This document shows, one piece after another, positions 11,568 through 22,077 of a stretch of 64,000 nt of DNA; the stretch's first letter is position 1; the number at the start of each line of letters is the position of its first letter. The notes under the pieces are model-generated. The model saw only the letters and a list, made by a program, of their open reading frames with translations. It was not told the DNA's origin and made no database searches. The stretch comes from Forficula auricularia (lineage: Eukaryota > Arthropoda > Insecta > Dermaptera > Forficulidae), in assembly GCA_024734495.1 (NCBI GenBank), contig JALMQS010000187.1:2719933-2783932 (forward strand). Direction: 5' to 3'. Both the position numbers and the translations under genes were made by a program.

Positions 11568-11619
11568 AGTAATAAGACTGTCTCAAGATAAAAAAACTCA
11601 CTCTTTATACTCGTATGTA

Positions 11620-11692
11620 TGTATATGTAATTTTATTTGATAGAAACTATAGTTTTGAAGGCTTGACCTTCATCATGAGTCTTTCTTATAAA
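11620..11692 (-). mobile_element. Degenerate family A hammerhead-like motif
   Basis: On the minus strand the order is CTCATGATGAAGGTCAAGCC, TTC, AAAAC, TATAGTTTC. Compared with the family A consensus, CTGATGA has become CTCATGA and GAAAC has become AAAAC, so two core positions are lost. Confidence 0.5.
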
Positions 11693-11904
11693 TTAATATT
11701 ATATCCATTATATCTATTCGTTTTCTCTACGTGAGTACCTTCGCATGAAGTGAAATAATCACATCTTATTAATTGATTTTCATTGATTTTTTTCTTGAAA
11801 ATCCCCTGCAACTCTTTTCAACTTTAACATTCTCTGGCTGTCCTAGTATTGAATTGACTCAAAATATTATGCAAAAAAATGTCTGAAACGTAGAGAAAAC
11901 TCAT

Positions 11905-12110
11905 TTTTAACTATGATTTATTTTCTATCTGTGTGTCTGAGTATCCAATGTTACAATAGCTCAAGAAAAGAATGTTTGTTCCCGTGCGACAATGTTTATA
12001 TTGACAAAATAAAAAATGTGATAGATTTTGGGCTCTTTGGCATTAGAACTTCCAGTTCAAAAATGTGGAAAATATCTTTGAGATTTTCAGGCGTTTATGT
12101 TTTATAGTAA
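11905..12110 (+). repeat. Dispersed repeat with AGAACTTCCAGTTCAAAAA motif
   Basis: The motif GGGCTCTTTGGC...TAGAACTTCCAGTTCAAAAA recurs at about 35,775-35,815 on the plus strand and about 52,080-52,125 on the minus strand. Flanks also match partly (a line like AACTCAAGAATG at 35,700 and its inverse at 52,180). The family is unidentified and non-coding. Confidence 0.5.
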
Positions 12111-12639
12111 CCAAATCATTGTATTTATAATTACACTAAGCTAATATTTTCACTTTTACAGAATTTTAAATCAATGGGTTATAAAATTAAAGAGAGAATA
12201 TTTCTAAAAGCATTGAAGACTCGTAGGCCGTGACTTGAACGTAAAATAAAAACTACAAAATATCATGTTTAATATTTTTAAAATACTTATTTCACGATAT
12301 CTCACTCGATGGGGTGCGTGTCATTTTTTCCTTCAATTTCTACACATGTAATTTATGTTTGTTTGTAGAAATGCTTCAATTTTTTTTGTACAATTTCGAT
12401 ATATGAATGAATGGATGTTAAATTACAAGAGCCTCAAACGAGACTCTGACAGACGGATATACGAGCTTGAGGAAATTATAAAAAGGTTTTCTAGTATTTA
12501 CGAAACAAAAAAAAAACTACCTACCTATATGAATGATTCTGTTAGATTTATAGCTGTTTGTGATTATATTTTTGTGATAGAATTTATTGAGTGTTAAATT
12601 TCTATTTAAATCACACATAGGTAATTAATTATAAATATT
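12111..12639. other. No recognised feature
   Basis: AT-rich. An 80-codon frame at 12,355 gives no family resemblance that I can name and looks like chance. Confidence 0.45.
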
Positions 12640-12765
12640 TATTCAACTCAACAACAACCAATACAATACAATATAACCACGACGTTTCGATTCCTTATTC
12701 TGCTATCATTCTCAAGAATGAGCATCCACTCCGTTAGGTTAGTTTAGGTTAGTTTAGGTTAACTG
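12640..12765 (-). mobile_element. Family E end (CGAAACGTCG) beside a TTTAGGTTAG run
   Basis: On the minus strand, TCTTGAGAATGATAGCAGAA is followed by TAAGGAATCGAAACGTCG. The same order appears in both arms of the foldback at 56,317-56,880. At 12,733-12,765 a short GTTAGTTTAG-type run resembles, but does not exactly repeat, the insect telomere unit TTAGG. Confidence 0.55.
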
Positions 12766-12956
12766 ATGTGATTTGCATTTTAGAAAAAAATTTAAACAAA
12801 AAATTATTATAAATATGAAGTCACTTGCCCTAAAAACTAACCAAGTTGGAAACATTATTTAATTTTCAAAATATTATTTAGTTTGGTCTCTTTCAAATGT
12901 TTTAGTCATAAATTATGTATAATGTAACCAAGCCCTTTAAATGAAAAGTTTTTGTT

Positions 12957-13345
12957 TTTCCGAGAGTAGCAGAGTTGTTGATTCACAAAGAGAAACAAAG
13001 AGGTTGTCCTCTGCTTGATGCAAACAAACATACACACATATATATCGAGATGATATATCTGTATATATATATATATATATATATATTATTTATTTGTTTG
13101 AGACTCTAGTTTCGAAGACTTAGTCTTCATCATCATTCTTTTTAATTATAAATATTGTTTTTCATGGAGTCAATACTGTATGGATATTGAAAATTTGATG
13201 TTTCTTAGCTGGTAGCCAGTTTTGAAATTATAGTCTCAAACAAATAAATAATATATATATACAGATATATCATCTCGATATATCTATGTGTGTATGTTTA
13301 TTTGCATCAATCAGAGGACAACCTCTTTGTTTCTCTTTGTGAAGC
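12957..13345. mobile_element. Family A foldback with central hammerhead-like motif
   Basis: Inverted arms lie at about 12,990-13,115 and 13,225-13,343. They share the GAGAAACAAAGAGGTTGTCC segment and AT-rich text around ATATCGAGATGATATATCTG. On the minus strand near 13,135 is ATGATGA (CTGATGA with C changed), T, GAAGACTAAGTCTTC, GAAAC, TAGAG, TCTC. The right arm repeats only the 3' half of the motif (GAAATTATAGTCTC). The axis of symmetry therefore lies close to stem III. Outer ends carry CCGAGAGTAGCAGAG, shared with family B. Confidence 0.7.
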
Positions 13346-13648
13346 CCTTTAAAACTGAAACATTCAAATTGAACGGATGCAACATCCCGCTTACCGAAAT
13401 TGGAATAATATGGGATAATATTCATATCCTCAAGATTAAAGACTAATAATGTGAGATTTTTTAAGTATATTACTGATAAGAACCGCATTTTTATTTTATT
13501 CTTCCCGAATAATCTATTCTTTTATTTGTCTATAAATTTAAGGCTAGAAAAATATATATATAAAATAGGAATATATTAAATTCTGTCCCCAAAAGATAAT
13601 ATTCATTTTCTGCGAATAGGGATGACCAGAATTTGAATGAATTTAAAT

Positions 13649-13730
13649 CCAACTCCAATATACCATATATTTCTGGGAGGTCACCCACTTAGCAACAACC
13701 CAAATCTAATGTTGCTTAACTTCTGAGATT
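13649..13730 (-). ncRNA. 5S rRNA-derived sequence (pseudogene or 5S-type SINE)
   Basis: On the minus strand, AGAAGTTAAGCAACATTAGA is followed by TAAGTGGGTGACCTCCCAGA, then an ATATGGT-like end. This follows the 5S rRNA order GAAGTTAAGCAACATCGGGC, GGATGGGTGACCGCCTGGGA, which includes the internal promoter boxes. The 5' half of 5S is missing and the sequence has diverged, so it is not a working gene. A second, more decayed piece lies at 17,519-17,600. Confidence 0.75.
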
Positions 13731-14640
13731 TTTAGAATGGAGCGCTTTTAACCAGACGGATATATTGATTATCTATAAGTCGATAACGTATCCCAGTCCA
13801 TTGCAAACAATAGTACCTACATTGTTCTAATACAAATACTTCGTCAGTCATCTGTAAAAGAATTGATTTTTCCATCAATTTAGATTCTAGCAAAAATAAT
13901 TCTTTTCCAATAACTTTCGTATTCAAGTTAATTTCATTTCATATATAGAACAGAAGAGTCTCAAACTTCATGGGATTTGTGAGTCACTTGAATGCGTACT
14001 CATAGTCACTAATCATATTATTGTTTCCAATATATGGTAGAGAGGTTTGTTATTATTGATCGAACTCCTACTTCAGACTAATCTCTGTTTTCTTTGTTCT
14101 TAAGAGGGGTCGTAAAAGATTACAAAAATTGAAGAAGATGAGTGAGTAGCTGAACGTCATCAAATTTACAGATTTGAAATGAAAATATTTAATTAAAAAT
14201 TATGGAAATGCTTTAAAGGATAATCTGTCTTGTTTCGAATTGTAAAATATATTAAAGTAGGTGTTTCATCATATGGGTTTTCTTAGGATTTTTTGAAATT
14301 TAGACATATTATTATTTAAATACTTCTGCATCGATTGGTGTCAAAAGAAATTTATGAACAACATACATAGTTCTGAAGGTATTAAATTCCAAAGATAGAG
14401 TTTTTCAGACTCTTATACGTACATTGCACTATACGAGATAACGGAAAGTTTACATACATATTTAATTATAATTAAGAAACTCTTCTTAGTATTGTTATGA
14501 AAAACTAAACCAACATTAAACAATAACTAATACATTTTTTAAGAAAATTTTAATTCATAGTTTTTTTTTTGTTTTTTTGGCTTTTCGGCCTTTCTAGCCA
14601 TAAGCCAATTTACAATATTATTTATATATAATATTTTTTA
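13731..14640. other. Mostly unannotated; short shared repeat at 14,570-14,605
   Basis: At about 14,577 the stretch TTTTGGCTTTTCGGCCTTTC matches one at about 53,607 and marks a small dispersed repeat. Nothing else is supported. Confidence 0.45.
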
Positions 14641-15361
14641 ACCGACTTCAAAAAAGGAGGAGGTTCTCTATTCGACTGAATTTTTTTTTTGTGCCTATGT
14701 TACCTCATATCTCCGCCAATTGTCAACCGATTTTGAAACTTTTTTTTGCATTGGGTCCAGTCTAGCTTCCGATTGATCCCATTTTTTTTTTTTGGTTTTT
14801 TTCATAGGTATTAGACCTTTTTTATTAGGTTTGTTTAGACCTAACCTCTTTGTTTATAAACTGATTTCGATGGTTCTTTTTTTATCGGAAAGGGGGTGTC
14901 TTAGGGATGGTGTCATATTAATTTGGTCAAGTTCTGATGATATGATCAGTATTAATAACATCACTAAATAGAGAAAAATAATTTTTAAGAAAAAAATAAA
15001 AACCGACTTCAAAAAATTAAATGCAACATATAAAATACACTAAAAGGTATAAAATAATTATTATCTTATTTAGTTACAACTAAACGACGAAATATTAACA
15101 TGAAATTACTTTTTGAAGTTGGTGCCAAACATATACCTTTTATGAATCGCACTCGACGGATCTTACTTAGTACGTTTGACGGGTACGCTCGCTTATAAGT
15201 ATAGTTTGTTTGGCACCGACTTCAAAAAGTAATTTCATGTTAATATTTCGTCGTTTAGTTGTAACTAAATAAGATAATAATTATTTTATACCTTTTAGTG
15301 TATTTTATATGTTGCATTTAATTTTTTGAAGTCGGTTTTTATTTTTTTCTTAAAAATTATT
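14641..15361 (+). mobile_element. ACCGACTTC-ended palindromic element, copy 1
   Basis: It begins ACCGACTTCAAAAAAGGAGG, a sequence common at repeat ends in insects, and ends with the inverted GAAGTCGGT at about 15,328-15,336. The right half (14,976-15,361) is a near-perfect inverted repeat with about 154-bp arms around an 80-bp spacer that contains CTCGACGGATCTTACTTAGT. A second copy in opposite orientation is at 40,975-41,677. No protein is encoded, so it is a non-autonomous element. Confidence 0.85.
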
Positions 15362-16449
15362 TTTTAAAATGTGTCTCTACCCCGGGGTCAGATTTTAGCC
15401 GGATGCTAATTCATAGTTACAACACAGTTTCTGAGATAATAATGAATAAATAATGAAAAATGTGTACTGAAAAATTTACACTAAAAACAACTTGGCAACA
15501 ATCCAATTTAACCTAAAAAGTGGGTTAACTTTAGTAATTTTTTTGAGGTTTTTTCGCTTCAGCCATTGTCGCAACAGCTTTCAATCGCTTATTAAGAACT
15601 TTTTGTTTTATAAATCTCGCTTTATAATGTACTTTACCTGAAATTTCTATGATAAAATATATACAAGCTCGGTCAGTGCTGCCAGATTTGTCAAACGAGC
15701 ACTGGATTGGCTAGAGTGGTACATAAACAGCAAAAAGGTTTGGGCTAATGAATTATGAATCCTTATTGTCTGTTCTATATACTCTAGCATTAATTTTTTG
15801 CTAGTATTGTCGCGAAACAACTACCTTAATGTATTCTAATAAGATTTTGGAAAAATAAATAAATTAGAAAAACATCATAAGAGTTTTATAAATAAATTAA
15901 ACCTTTATAAAATAAATAATTAATTAAGAACCAAATAGAGAAAACAAATTTATATTAATAGTTTTCCTTTAATCAATAGATCAAAATGTTTAAGAATATT
16001 GAAAAGGTGACCGAAATCCTGGATTTGATTATATCAGTCAGGCTTACTATGTGTTGGAGTATGGAAATTCTACCGCCATTATAATAATTAACCGTATCGA
16101 TACACGATACATATAAGAGCTTAAAATTGCTGATAGAAGTAGACTTTAAATTTTTAAGGAAAATACATCATTTGAAGAAATTCAAAAGTCGAAACATACA
16201 TCTATCTTTATTTAAAATTAAATAGCATGGCTATGTGTTTATATGTAGAATCACTACCCATTTTAATATTTATTGCGATACATTCGACAGAGAGGGTCAT
16301 TTTACAGACTAATTAGTCAGGGCTGCTAATTTTGGCACTTGGTCTCGATTCCAGATACAACTCTTCTAAAATAATTTAAAAATTCCATTTTGGATCGAGT
16401 AGATGAGAATCTTTTGTGATTTTCTTATTAACTGCATCATTGTGTAAAG
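15362..16449. other. No recognised gene
   Basis: AT-rich. Around 16,115-16,150 a short piece resembles the tail of SINE family S3 (TTGCTGATAGAAGTAGACTT type). Nothing else is supported. Confidence 0.4.
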
Positions 16450-16605
16450 TTCCAGCTCTCTAGTAATCTAGCCACCCGCTCTGAATCTGAATTTATTTGT
16501 TCTCAAGCTGAAATTGTTAATTTTGTTGATGAATTTGTGTAATAATCCTTTTATCTTTGTAAGAGGAGGTCCGCTCCTCGGAGGCCCAATAAACAAAATC
16601 TAAGA
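16450..16605 (+). mobile_element. LINE-like 3' end (CTCCTCGGAGGCCCAATAAA)
   Basis: The segment reads CCGCTCTGAATCTGAATTTA and later GTAAGAGGAGGTCCGCTCCT, then CGGAGGCCCAATAAAC. The same text, inverted, is at about 33,170-33,310, directly beyond the R2-like fragment. AATAAA followed by an A-rich end fits a retrotransposon 3' terminus. Which LINE it belongs to is not certain. Confidence 0.55.
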
Positions 16606-16665
16606 TCCAGACTTAGGTCGTCCTTCACCTATCGAGTTTCCTAATAAAATTAATATTTTGATTAA

Positions 16666-16860
16666 ATTGAAAGTTTTTTTTTGCCGAGAATAGCAGAATT
16701 TTTATATATTGAAGGAGACAATAAAAGAGTGTGACTTCTGCTGGAGTTATAAATTTTATTTATTTATAACGAAACTATAGACTAGTTATAAATAAATAAA
16801 ATTTATAATTCCAGCAGAAGACACACTCTTTTATTGTCTCCTTCAATATTTTGATTAATA
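16666..16860. mobile_element. Family B foldback, copy 1
   Basis: Arms at 16,718-16,790 and 16,789-16,850 are inverted copies (TTGAAGGAGACAATAAAAGA, then CTTCTGCTGGAGTTATAAAT). They meet at GAAACTATAGACTAG, the 3' half of the hammerhead-like motif. The CTGATGA half is lost. An outer extension with GCCGAGAATAGCAGAAT lies only on the left. Confidence 0.8.
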
Positions 16861-17518
16861 AACAAAACTTGACAGGGTCGACATCCAATTTCCATGCATT
16901 TAATAAAAAAAATAAAGTTGTTAATTTTATTACATAAATGTAGTTATCGAGTTTCCAGATAAATAAATTCCAATCGAGAGTAAAATACGAGTATGTATAT
17001 AAAATGCCAAAGGTGGGTCGCCATCTTTTTTCCCTGCATAAGTCCAGGTAGGCAGGGTATCAACAGGTAACTTCTTATTAGTATTTTGTAGTTATAGAGT
17101 TTCCTTTATTGTTATATATGAAAATGCATATAGTTTTATTGCGAATTAATTAATCAATTAATTTATTTTATTTTTTTTATTTTTATTTTATTTTTTATCA
17201 AAAATAGCTATGCAGGGAAATTGGATGTCGACCCTATCAAGTTTTATTTATTAATACATTATATAATCAAAATATTAATTTAACCAGGAAACTCGATAAG
17301 TGAAGGTCGACTTAAGTCGGGATCTCGTACTATAGATCAAATCAAAAAATAATTTCCAAATTATTATGAGCTTACTGGGACCTGAAAATAGTTTTAAATT
17401 TTTCTTAAATATTTTTTAAGAAATTATGGTTATACAAAAGTTTCGCCTCTATAGAATGTAATATTTATATGTATAAATTTGTATATTTTTGGTTTAATAA
17501 ATAAATAAATATTTACAA
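16861..17518. other. Inverted repeat of unassigned sequence
   Basis: ACATCCAATTTCCATGCATT near 16,882 is matched inversely by AGGGAAATTGGATGTCGACC near 17,215, with TATCGAGTTTCC and GGAAACTCGATA farther out (16,947 and 17,287). This suggests another decayed foldback of about 700 bp (roughly 16,620-17,310). No coding signal. Confidence 0.5.
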
Positions 17519-17600
17519 TTGGGCATATTTTCACGGTCACCTAACTTTGAGAAAATTTCGATCTATGTTGCTTAATTTCTGTGATTATTTTGGAAAAGAA
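17519..17600 (-). ncRNA. Decayed 5S rRNA-derived sequence
   Basis: On the minus strand, ATCACAGAAATTAAGCAACA is followed after about 20 bases by AAAGTTAGGTGACCGTGA. The order matches 5S rRNA (CACCGAAGTTAAGCAACATC ... GGATGGGTGACC). It is more diverged than the piece at 13,649. Confidence 0.55.
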
Positions 17601-19680
17601 TCTTTCAATTTAAAAAGGCAAAATATACTTAAATACTCGTATAGTGAATATTTTTTCCCTTATACATTGTGTGCCTTTTCATTGATCTTTCTTCTTGATA
17701 GTTGAGAGTGTAATGGAAGGTGAGGTGGGATTCAATTTTAATTACATTAGACCGACTTAGACTTGTGCAAATGTTTCCGACGTGAGAGAAATTTATGCGC
17801 TCTTCCATATTTATTAAATTGAGAAACTAATAACGAAAAGCTTCACATAACTTTATCCCCTTGCCTTCCACCAAAAGTGACATTTTGAAAATATGACATA
17901 AGTAATATATAGATTAATATATAGATACTATACATTATATAAATATGAGAGAGTTTATTAAGATATTTAATTATGATATAAATTTTAATTTATTTTTTTA
18001 AGTCATAATAGGATAATTTCCTAAAGGATACGATATAGGTTCACGTTTTTAGGTCATATTACTCAACTCGACTATGAGAATGATAACATTTCGCATTATA
18101 ATGTAGAAAAATAAATTAAATTTTCTCTTAAGTTCATTTTATTTTAAACTAATAACGTAAAAAACACCAGTAGTTAAGATTTAAAAGAAAAAATTCACCA
18201 AATCATTCGTAGTTTCCGGTTTTAACACTAAATTACGATTTCGAATGACTTAAACTACTCTAGGCCTTTAATTAATTATTTAAAGAGAATAAATTAAAAG
18301 AAGAATTTTATTAAAATAGTTAAAATATTTTTTTTTAAGTTATTAGGTGCTTCAGAATTTGGCCATAAGAAAATATGAAAAATCTAGTGACCTTATTGTT
18401 TTTTAATTGTTGACGACATAGCCTTGAAGGTGATTTAATGACAAATTGTTACCACTAGAGTAATAAATAAAAATATAAATTGCTTCCGACAAAGGTAGTT
18501 TTGTAGCACTGTGAATAAGAAAAAATATTAATTAATACCAGGTTTCAAAAGTTGACACTTTTTGTGTCTTTTGTTGACCAACTGAGTAATAGGCCAACCT
18601 AGTAAACTTTTAGGAACTTAAGTTGTGAAGTTTTGGGCCCCTAATAAATCACAATCAGAGCTTAATTTCGACGGGAACGATGTGAAATGTCGTTCCGGTT
18701 CTTTTTTACTCAATCAAGAACTAGGAGTGCTAAAGAATGTGAATTAACACTAATTTTTCCAACTTTATTAATAGTTCTTCAGCAAGAACAATTTTTATTC
18801 GAATAAAACTCGTCAGGACTTGTCTCAGACAAGCGTGAATTGGAAGATATAGTAGGCAGGGGCTTCAAATCTTCTATAAGCACCCTTTTCGGAAAAATCA
18901 TTCATTTTAGTTGCCCCTTTAAACTATGAAACAATTTTATTTCATTTCGAGAACCAATATACATACTTTTCAAAACAAAAAATAATTTTTAAAGAAATAA
19001 TCGAAATAACAGATAATTACTAGTTTGAAAATTCAAAGATCCTCCTGAAATTTTGAAGTCGATATTTACGAAAATACTCTAAATGTTTGAAATTTCAGGA
19101 ATGCGTCGCATACACAGCATCCATGAATCGCATGCCACTGATATATATATATATAATTATATACTCTTGATAGAAAAATTATATTTAAATGCAGTTTTTG
19201 GTATAAGTAAGAAGTCATAATTCACCGGGTATAAGTTTCATTTCGTATTAAGAACTGCAAGGTAAAAAGAATTAAGAAATTCTTCGTTTTTTGGAATGAT
19301 TTGTTTTATTGGCATTTATGGTGTAAAGACATAAACAAACAGGTTGTAAAGGGATAAATTCTGAGTAGTTCATGAAATTGTCTATAAAAGATAAAAAATA
19401 AAAAGCTTTAAATAAAAAAAAGTAAAATTTCAATCACTTCAAAGGTGCGCTAAAAAAGATAAATAATTTTCTTTTTTTAAGTCAGCGGTAAAATTGGTAT
19501 AAAGTTTATTCTCTTCAATAAAGTTCACTATATAGTATATCAATTCTATGGTAGCCCTGAATTAAAAACAAAAAAATTATCTTTGAAAACGGTGTTTTTA
19601 CATTTTTTAAAGTTTTTTATCTTAGTTTTTTGATTAAAGTTGCAGAAATTTAGGAAACAACTTAAAAGAAAAATTAATTG
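17601..19680. other. No recognised feature
   Basis: AT-rich with no reading frame over 60 codons and no repeat boundary that I can define. It may contain single-copy intergenic sequence. Confidence 0.5.
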
Positions 19681-20096
19681 GTATTAAAAATTTAAAATTT
19701 GAGCAGCCATAGGTGGAGGGATATTTTTTTCAATATTGGAATATACTTTCAAATCTTTAAGCTTTCTAGTGAATATTAAAAACTTTCAAAATATGAATAC
19801 AAAATCGGAACAAAACTTGTAATTAAAAAAAAAAAATCTAAAAGGCAGGACTATTTAGTAGAATATAATTGAATAGGTATTTGAATAGGTATTTAAAATT
19901 TGAGCAGCCATTTATGGAGATGGAGATATATTTTTTTCAATATTTGGTATAGGTACTTTCAAGTTTTATTAGTCTTCTAGTCTGATAAAAGGTGGATATT
20001 AAAAACTCGCAAAATATGAATATAAAATCGGAACGAAACTTTTGTAATTAAAAAAATCTAAAATCAAGATTATGTAGTAGAATCTATTGAATGGTA
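19681..20096. repeat. Two-unit tandem duplication of about 205 bp
   Basis: AAAATTTGAGCAGCCAT begins both units (about 19,690 and 19,892). Both then carry ATTTTTTTCAATATT, AATATTAAAAACT and ATATGAATA..AAATCGGAAC. Units differ by small insertions, so the duplication is not recent. Confidence 0.75.
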
Positions 20097-20600
20097 CGAT
20101 AATTTGAAATGGAGTTGATTGTGGGGCTTGGGGGAGAGGGGGATGTAGTGTGAGGGAAAGGGTGTAATCTATCCAGGCGAAATTGATAGATCATCTCTCT
20201 CGTAATGCAGCTCGAAATGAAGGAGGGTAATTTACAATTGAGATTATAAAACAAATAGGATTCGAAATGTAGCAATCTATTACGCTCTACTGATGAGATG
20301 TGAAATCGGATAGATTCTTGCATTCAGAGGGGGTCACAACCCAACCCCATTAACCTAACGGACGTTCGTTAAGTAATCAAATGGCACATCAATCTATGCG
20401 GGATTTCCTATTGACTCTCGTTCGCTTGTGGATTTCAATAGAAGATGTCAGTGTCAGTTAGTCAGTCATTTGACGATTGACTTGGATAAATATTAGCATA
20501 TGAAGAGAGAAGAAAGGGTGATAGATGGAGGTATTTGTTCAATTTAATATTACAATTTACTTTTATCTATTTTCTTAGAAAGACGGACTGGTAAGCGAAA
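20097..20600. other. No recognised feature
   Basis: Somewhat more GC-rich than its surroundings (20,100-20,480). I recognise no protein or RNA. An open stretch on the minus strand at 20,084-20,323 has no recognisable domain. Confidence 0.4.
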
Positions 20601-21014
20601 TAAGTAGGTTATAATGAAAGGCTGTCCATAAATTATTTAAATTTTATTCAATTTCCGACGTTTCCGAGACCTTTTTTCTCTCCTTCTTCAGGGTATTGAA
20701 TAGTTATTGGGTGAGTATAACTCGGTTCCCATTTGTCTCACCTTTTTGTGATAGCAACAATATTACAATATTTTTCAACATTATATCATAAGTAATATAT
20801 AATAAAAGATAACCAAGTACACTTATGATATAATGTTGAATAATATTGTAATATTGTTGCTATCACTGAAGGGGGAAACAAATGGGAACCGAGTTATACT
20901 CACCCATCAATAACTATTCAATACCCTGAAGAAGGAGAGAAAAAGTCTCCGAAACGTCGGAAATTGAATAAAATTTAAATAATTTATGGACTGCCTTTCA
21001 TTATAACCTACTTA
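20601..21014. mobile_element. Family D foldback with paired outward hammerhead-like motifs
   Basis: The arms 20,601-20,793 and 20,821-21,014 are nearly perfect inverted copies around a 27-bp spacer. On the plus strand the right arm holds CTGAAGA (20,926-20,932), one A, a stem GGAGA (20,934-20,938) with TCTCC (20,946-20,950), GAAAC (20,951-20,955) and GTC (20,956-20,958). The flanks ATTCAAT..CC before and GG..ATTGAAT after can form stem I. The left arm carries the same on the minus strand, but with TCTCG instead of TCTCC. Stem III (ACGT) has no loop and would need two molecules. Confidence 0.85.
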
Positions 21015-21570
21015 AGACAATTAACATTTTTAAGAAACTAGATCCTTGTTGCTGAATCTGGACAAGGGCTAGATGCAGTAAGATATATATTACAAGCCAT
21101 TAAGAGTAAAAGAAACAACAGAACAGGAAGGAGAAGAAAGCAGATTTGAAAAAAAGTGAAAGAATCTGATAGGACCGTAAAAAGAGGGAAAGATGGAAGG
21201 CAAAGTAATAAAACTACTAAAGGATGAAGACAGTGGTGAAAACAAAAAGGAAAATGGTAGAAGAAACGAGCAATATATATTTAAACGTAATTTATCTTAT
21301 AATTGTATAGATTTTTTCGACAAGCTTTTTCGAAACCAAAATAATTAATAATTTAGTTCAAATCAATGTCTTGCAAAATTCGCTATTCAATGCACAACAA
21401 AGCTAAAGCGTTAAGTCGCTAGCAAATAATATTCAACTCGAGGAACAAGCGCCACACAAACCAACGAAGATGATGACACAGGGAAATATACGAGGAAAAG
21501 TAGAAGAAAATACACCTATATTTTAAATTGATCATGTATATAGTCATGAAATGTATTTAAAAAGGTACCG
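21015..21570. other. No recognised feature
   Basis: A purine-rich stretch (about 21,100-21,270) contains many AAAGAGG-like words but no convincing coding frame. Unassigned. Confidence 0.4.
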
Positions 21571-21776
21571 AAGGAGACAATAAAAGAGTGTGTCTTCTGC
21601 TAATAATAAATTTTATTTATTTATAACGAGGCTATAGTTTCGAGGGCTTTGCCCTCTTCATCAGTCTATTACAATGGATTCACAGGAATAAATTTATGAA
21701 TAAAGTATAGTCTCGTTATAAATAAATAAAATTTATAATTCCAGCAGAAGACACACTCTTTTATTGTCTCCTTCAA
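21571..21776. mobile_element. Family B foldback, copy 2, with hammerhead-like motif
   Basis: Inverted arms begin GGAGACAATAAAAGAGTGTG on the left and end with the inverse on the right. On the minus strand, CTGATGA (21,664-21,658) is followed by one A, stem GAGGGC/GCCCTC (21,656-21,651 and 21,647-21,642), GAAAC (21,641-21,637), TATA, GCC. GA/TC next to the core and TTGTAA (21,674-21,669) with TTATAA (21,626-21,621) can form stem I. The right arm starts with TATAGTCTCG, the 3' end of the same motif with the consensus GTC. Confidence 0.85.
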
Positions 21777-22077
21777 TTAATCCTCTACAATGGGAATGTA
21801 TTAAACAAAAAGAAAGTACCGTAGCCTCATTCGGGAATGTACTGTAAAATTGAAACAATAAATAAATTACTTAATGCTGAAATTTTTAATGAATGAAAAC
21901 ATATTTGAATTTATATATGTACTTATATAATGAATTAGTGACTATAATAATAAAAAGATCTCATAAATTGGTTAATTTTAATGCAATCAAATCACAATAT
22001 TATCTAACTTGTAGGCGCCTCGATAGGGAAATTCAGCTTCCAGATATCTAATTTTATTCTAACTCTATAATTCAGCG

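Larger units (their letters stand above)
10011..11606. mobile_element. DNA transposon relic with long inverted arms
   Basis: The left arm (10,011-about 10,375) and the right arm (about 10,858-11,183 plus 11,567-11,606) are inverted copies. Both end in GTGAGTTTTTTTATCTTGAG. Between them lies a broken transposase start (10,609-10,855). The right arm is interrupted by a LINE tail. Arms of about 360 bp flanking a coding remnant fit a cut-and-paste transposon that has decayed. The superfamily is not clear from the ends. Confidence 0.7.

Noticed and set aside
12733..12765. Interstitial telomere (TTAGG)n
   Set aside because: The run is GTTAGTTTAG-like and only three units long; it is not an exact TTAGG array.
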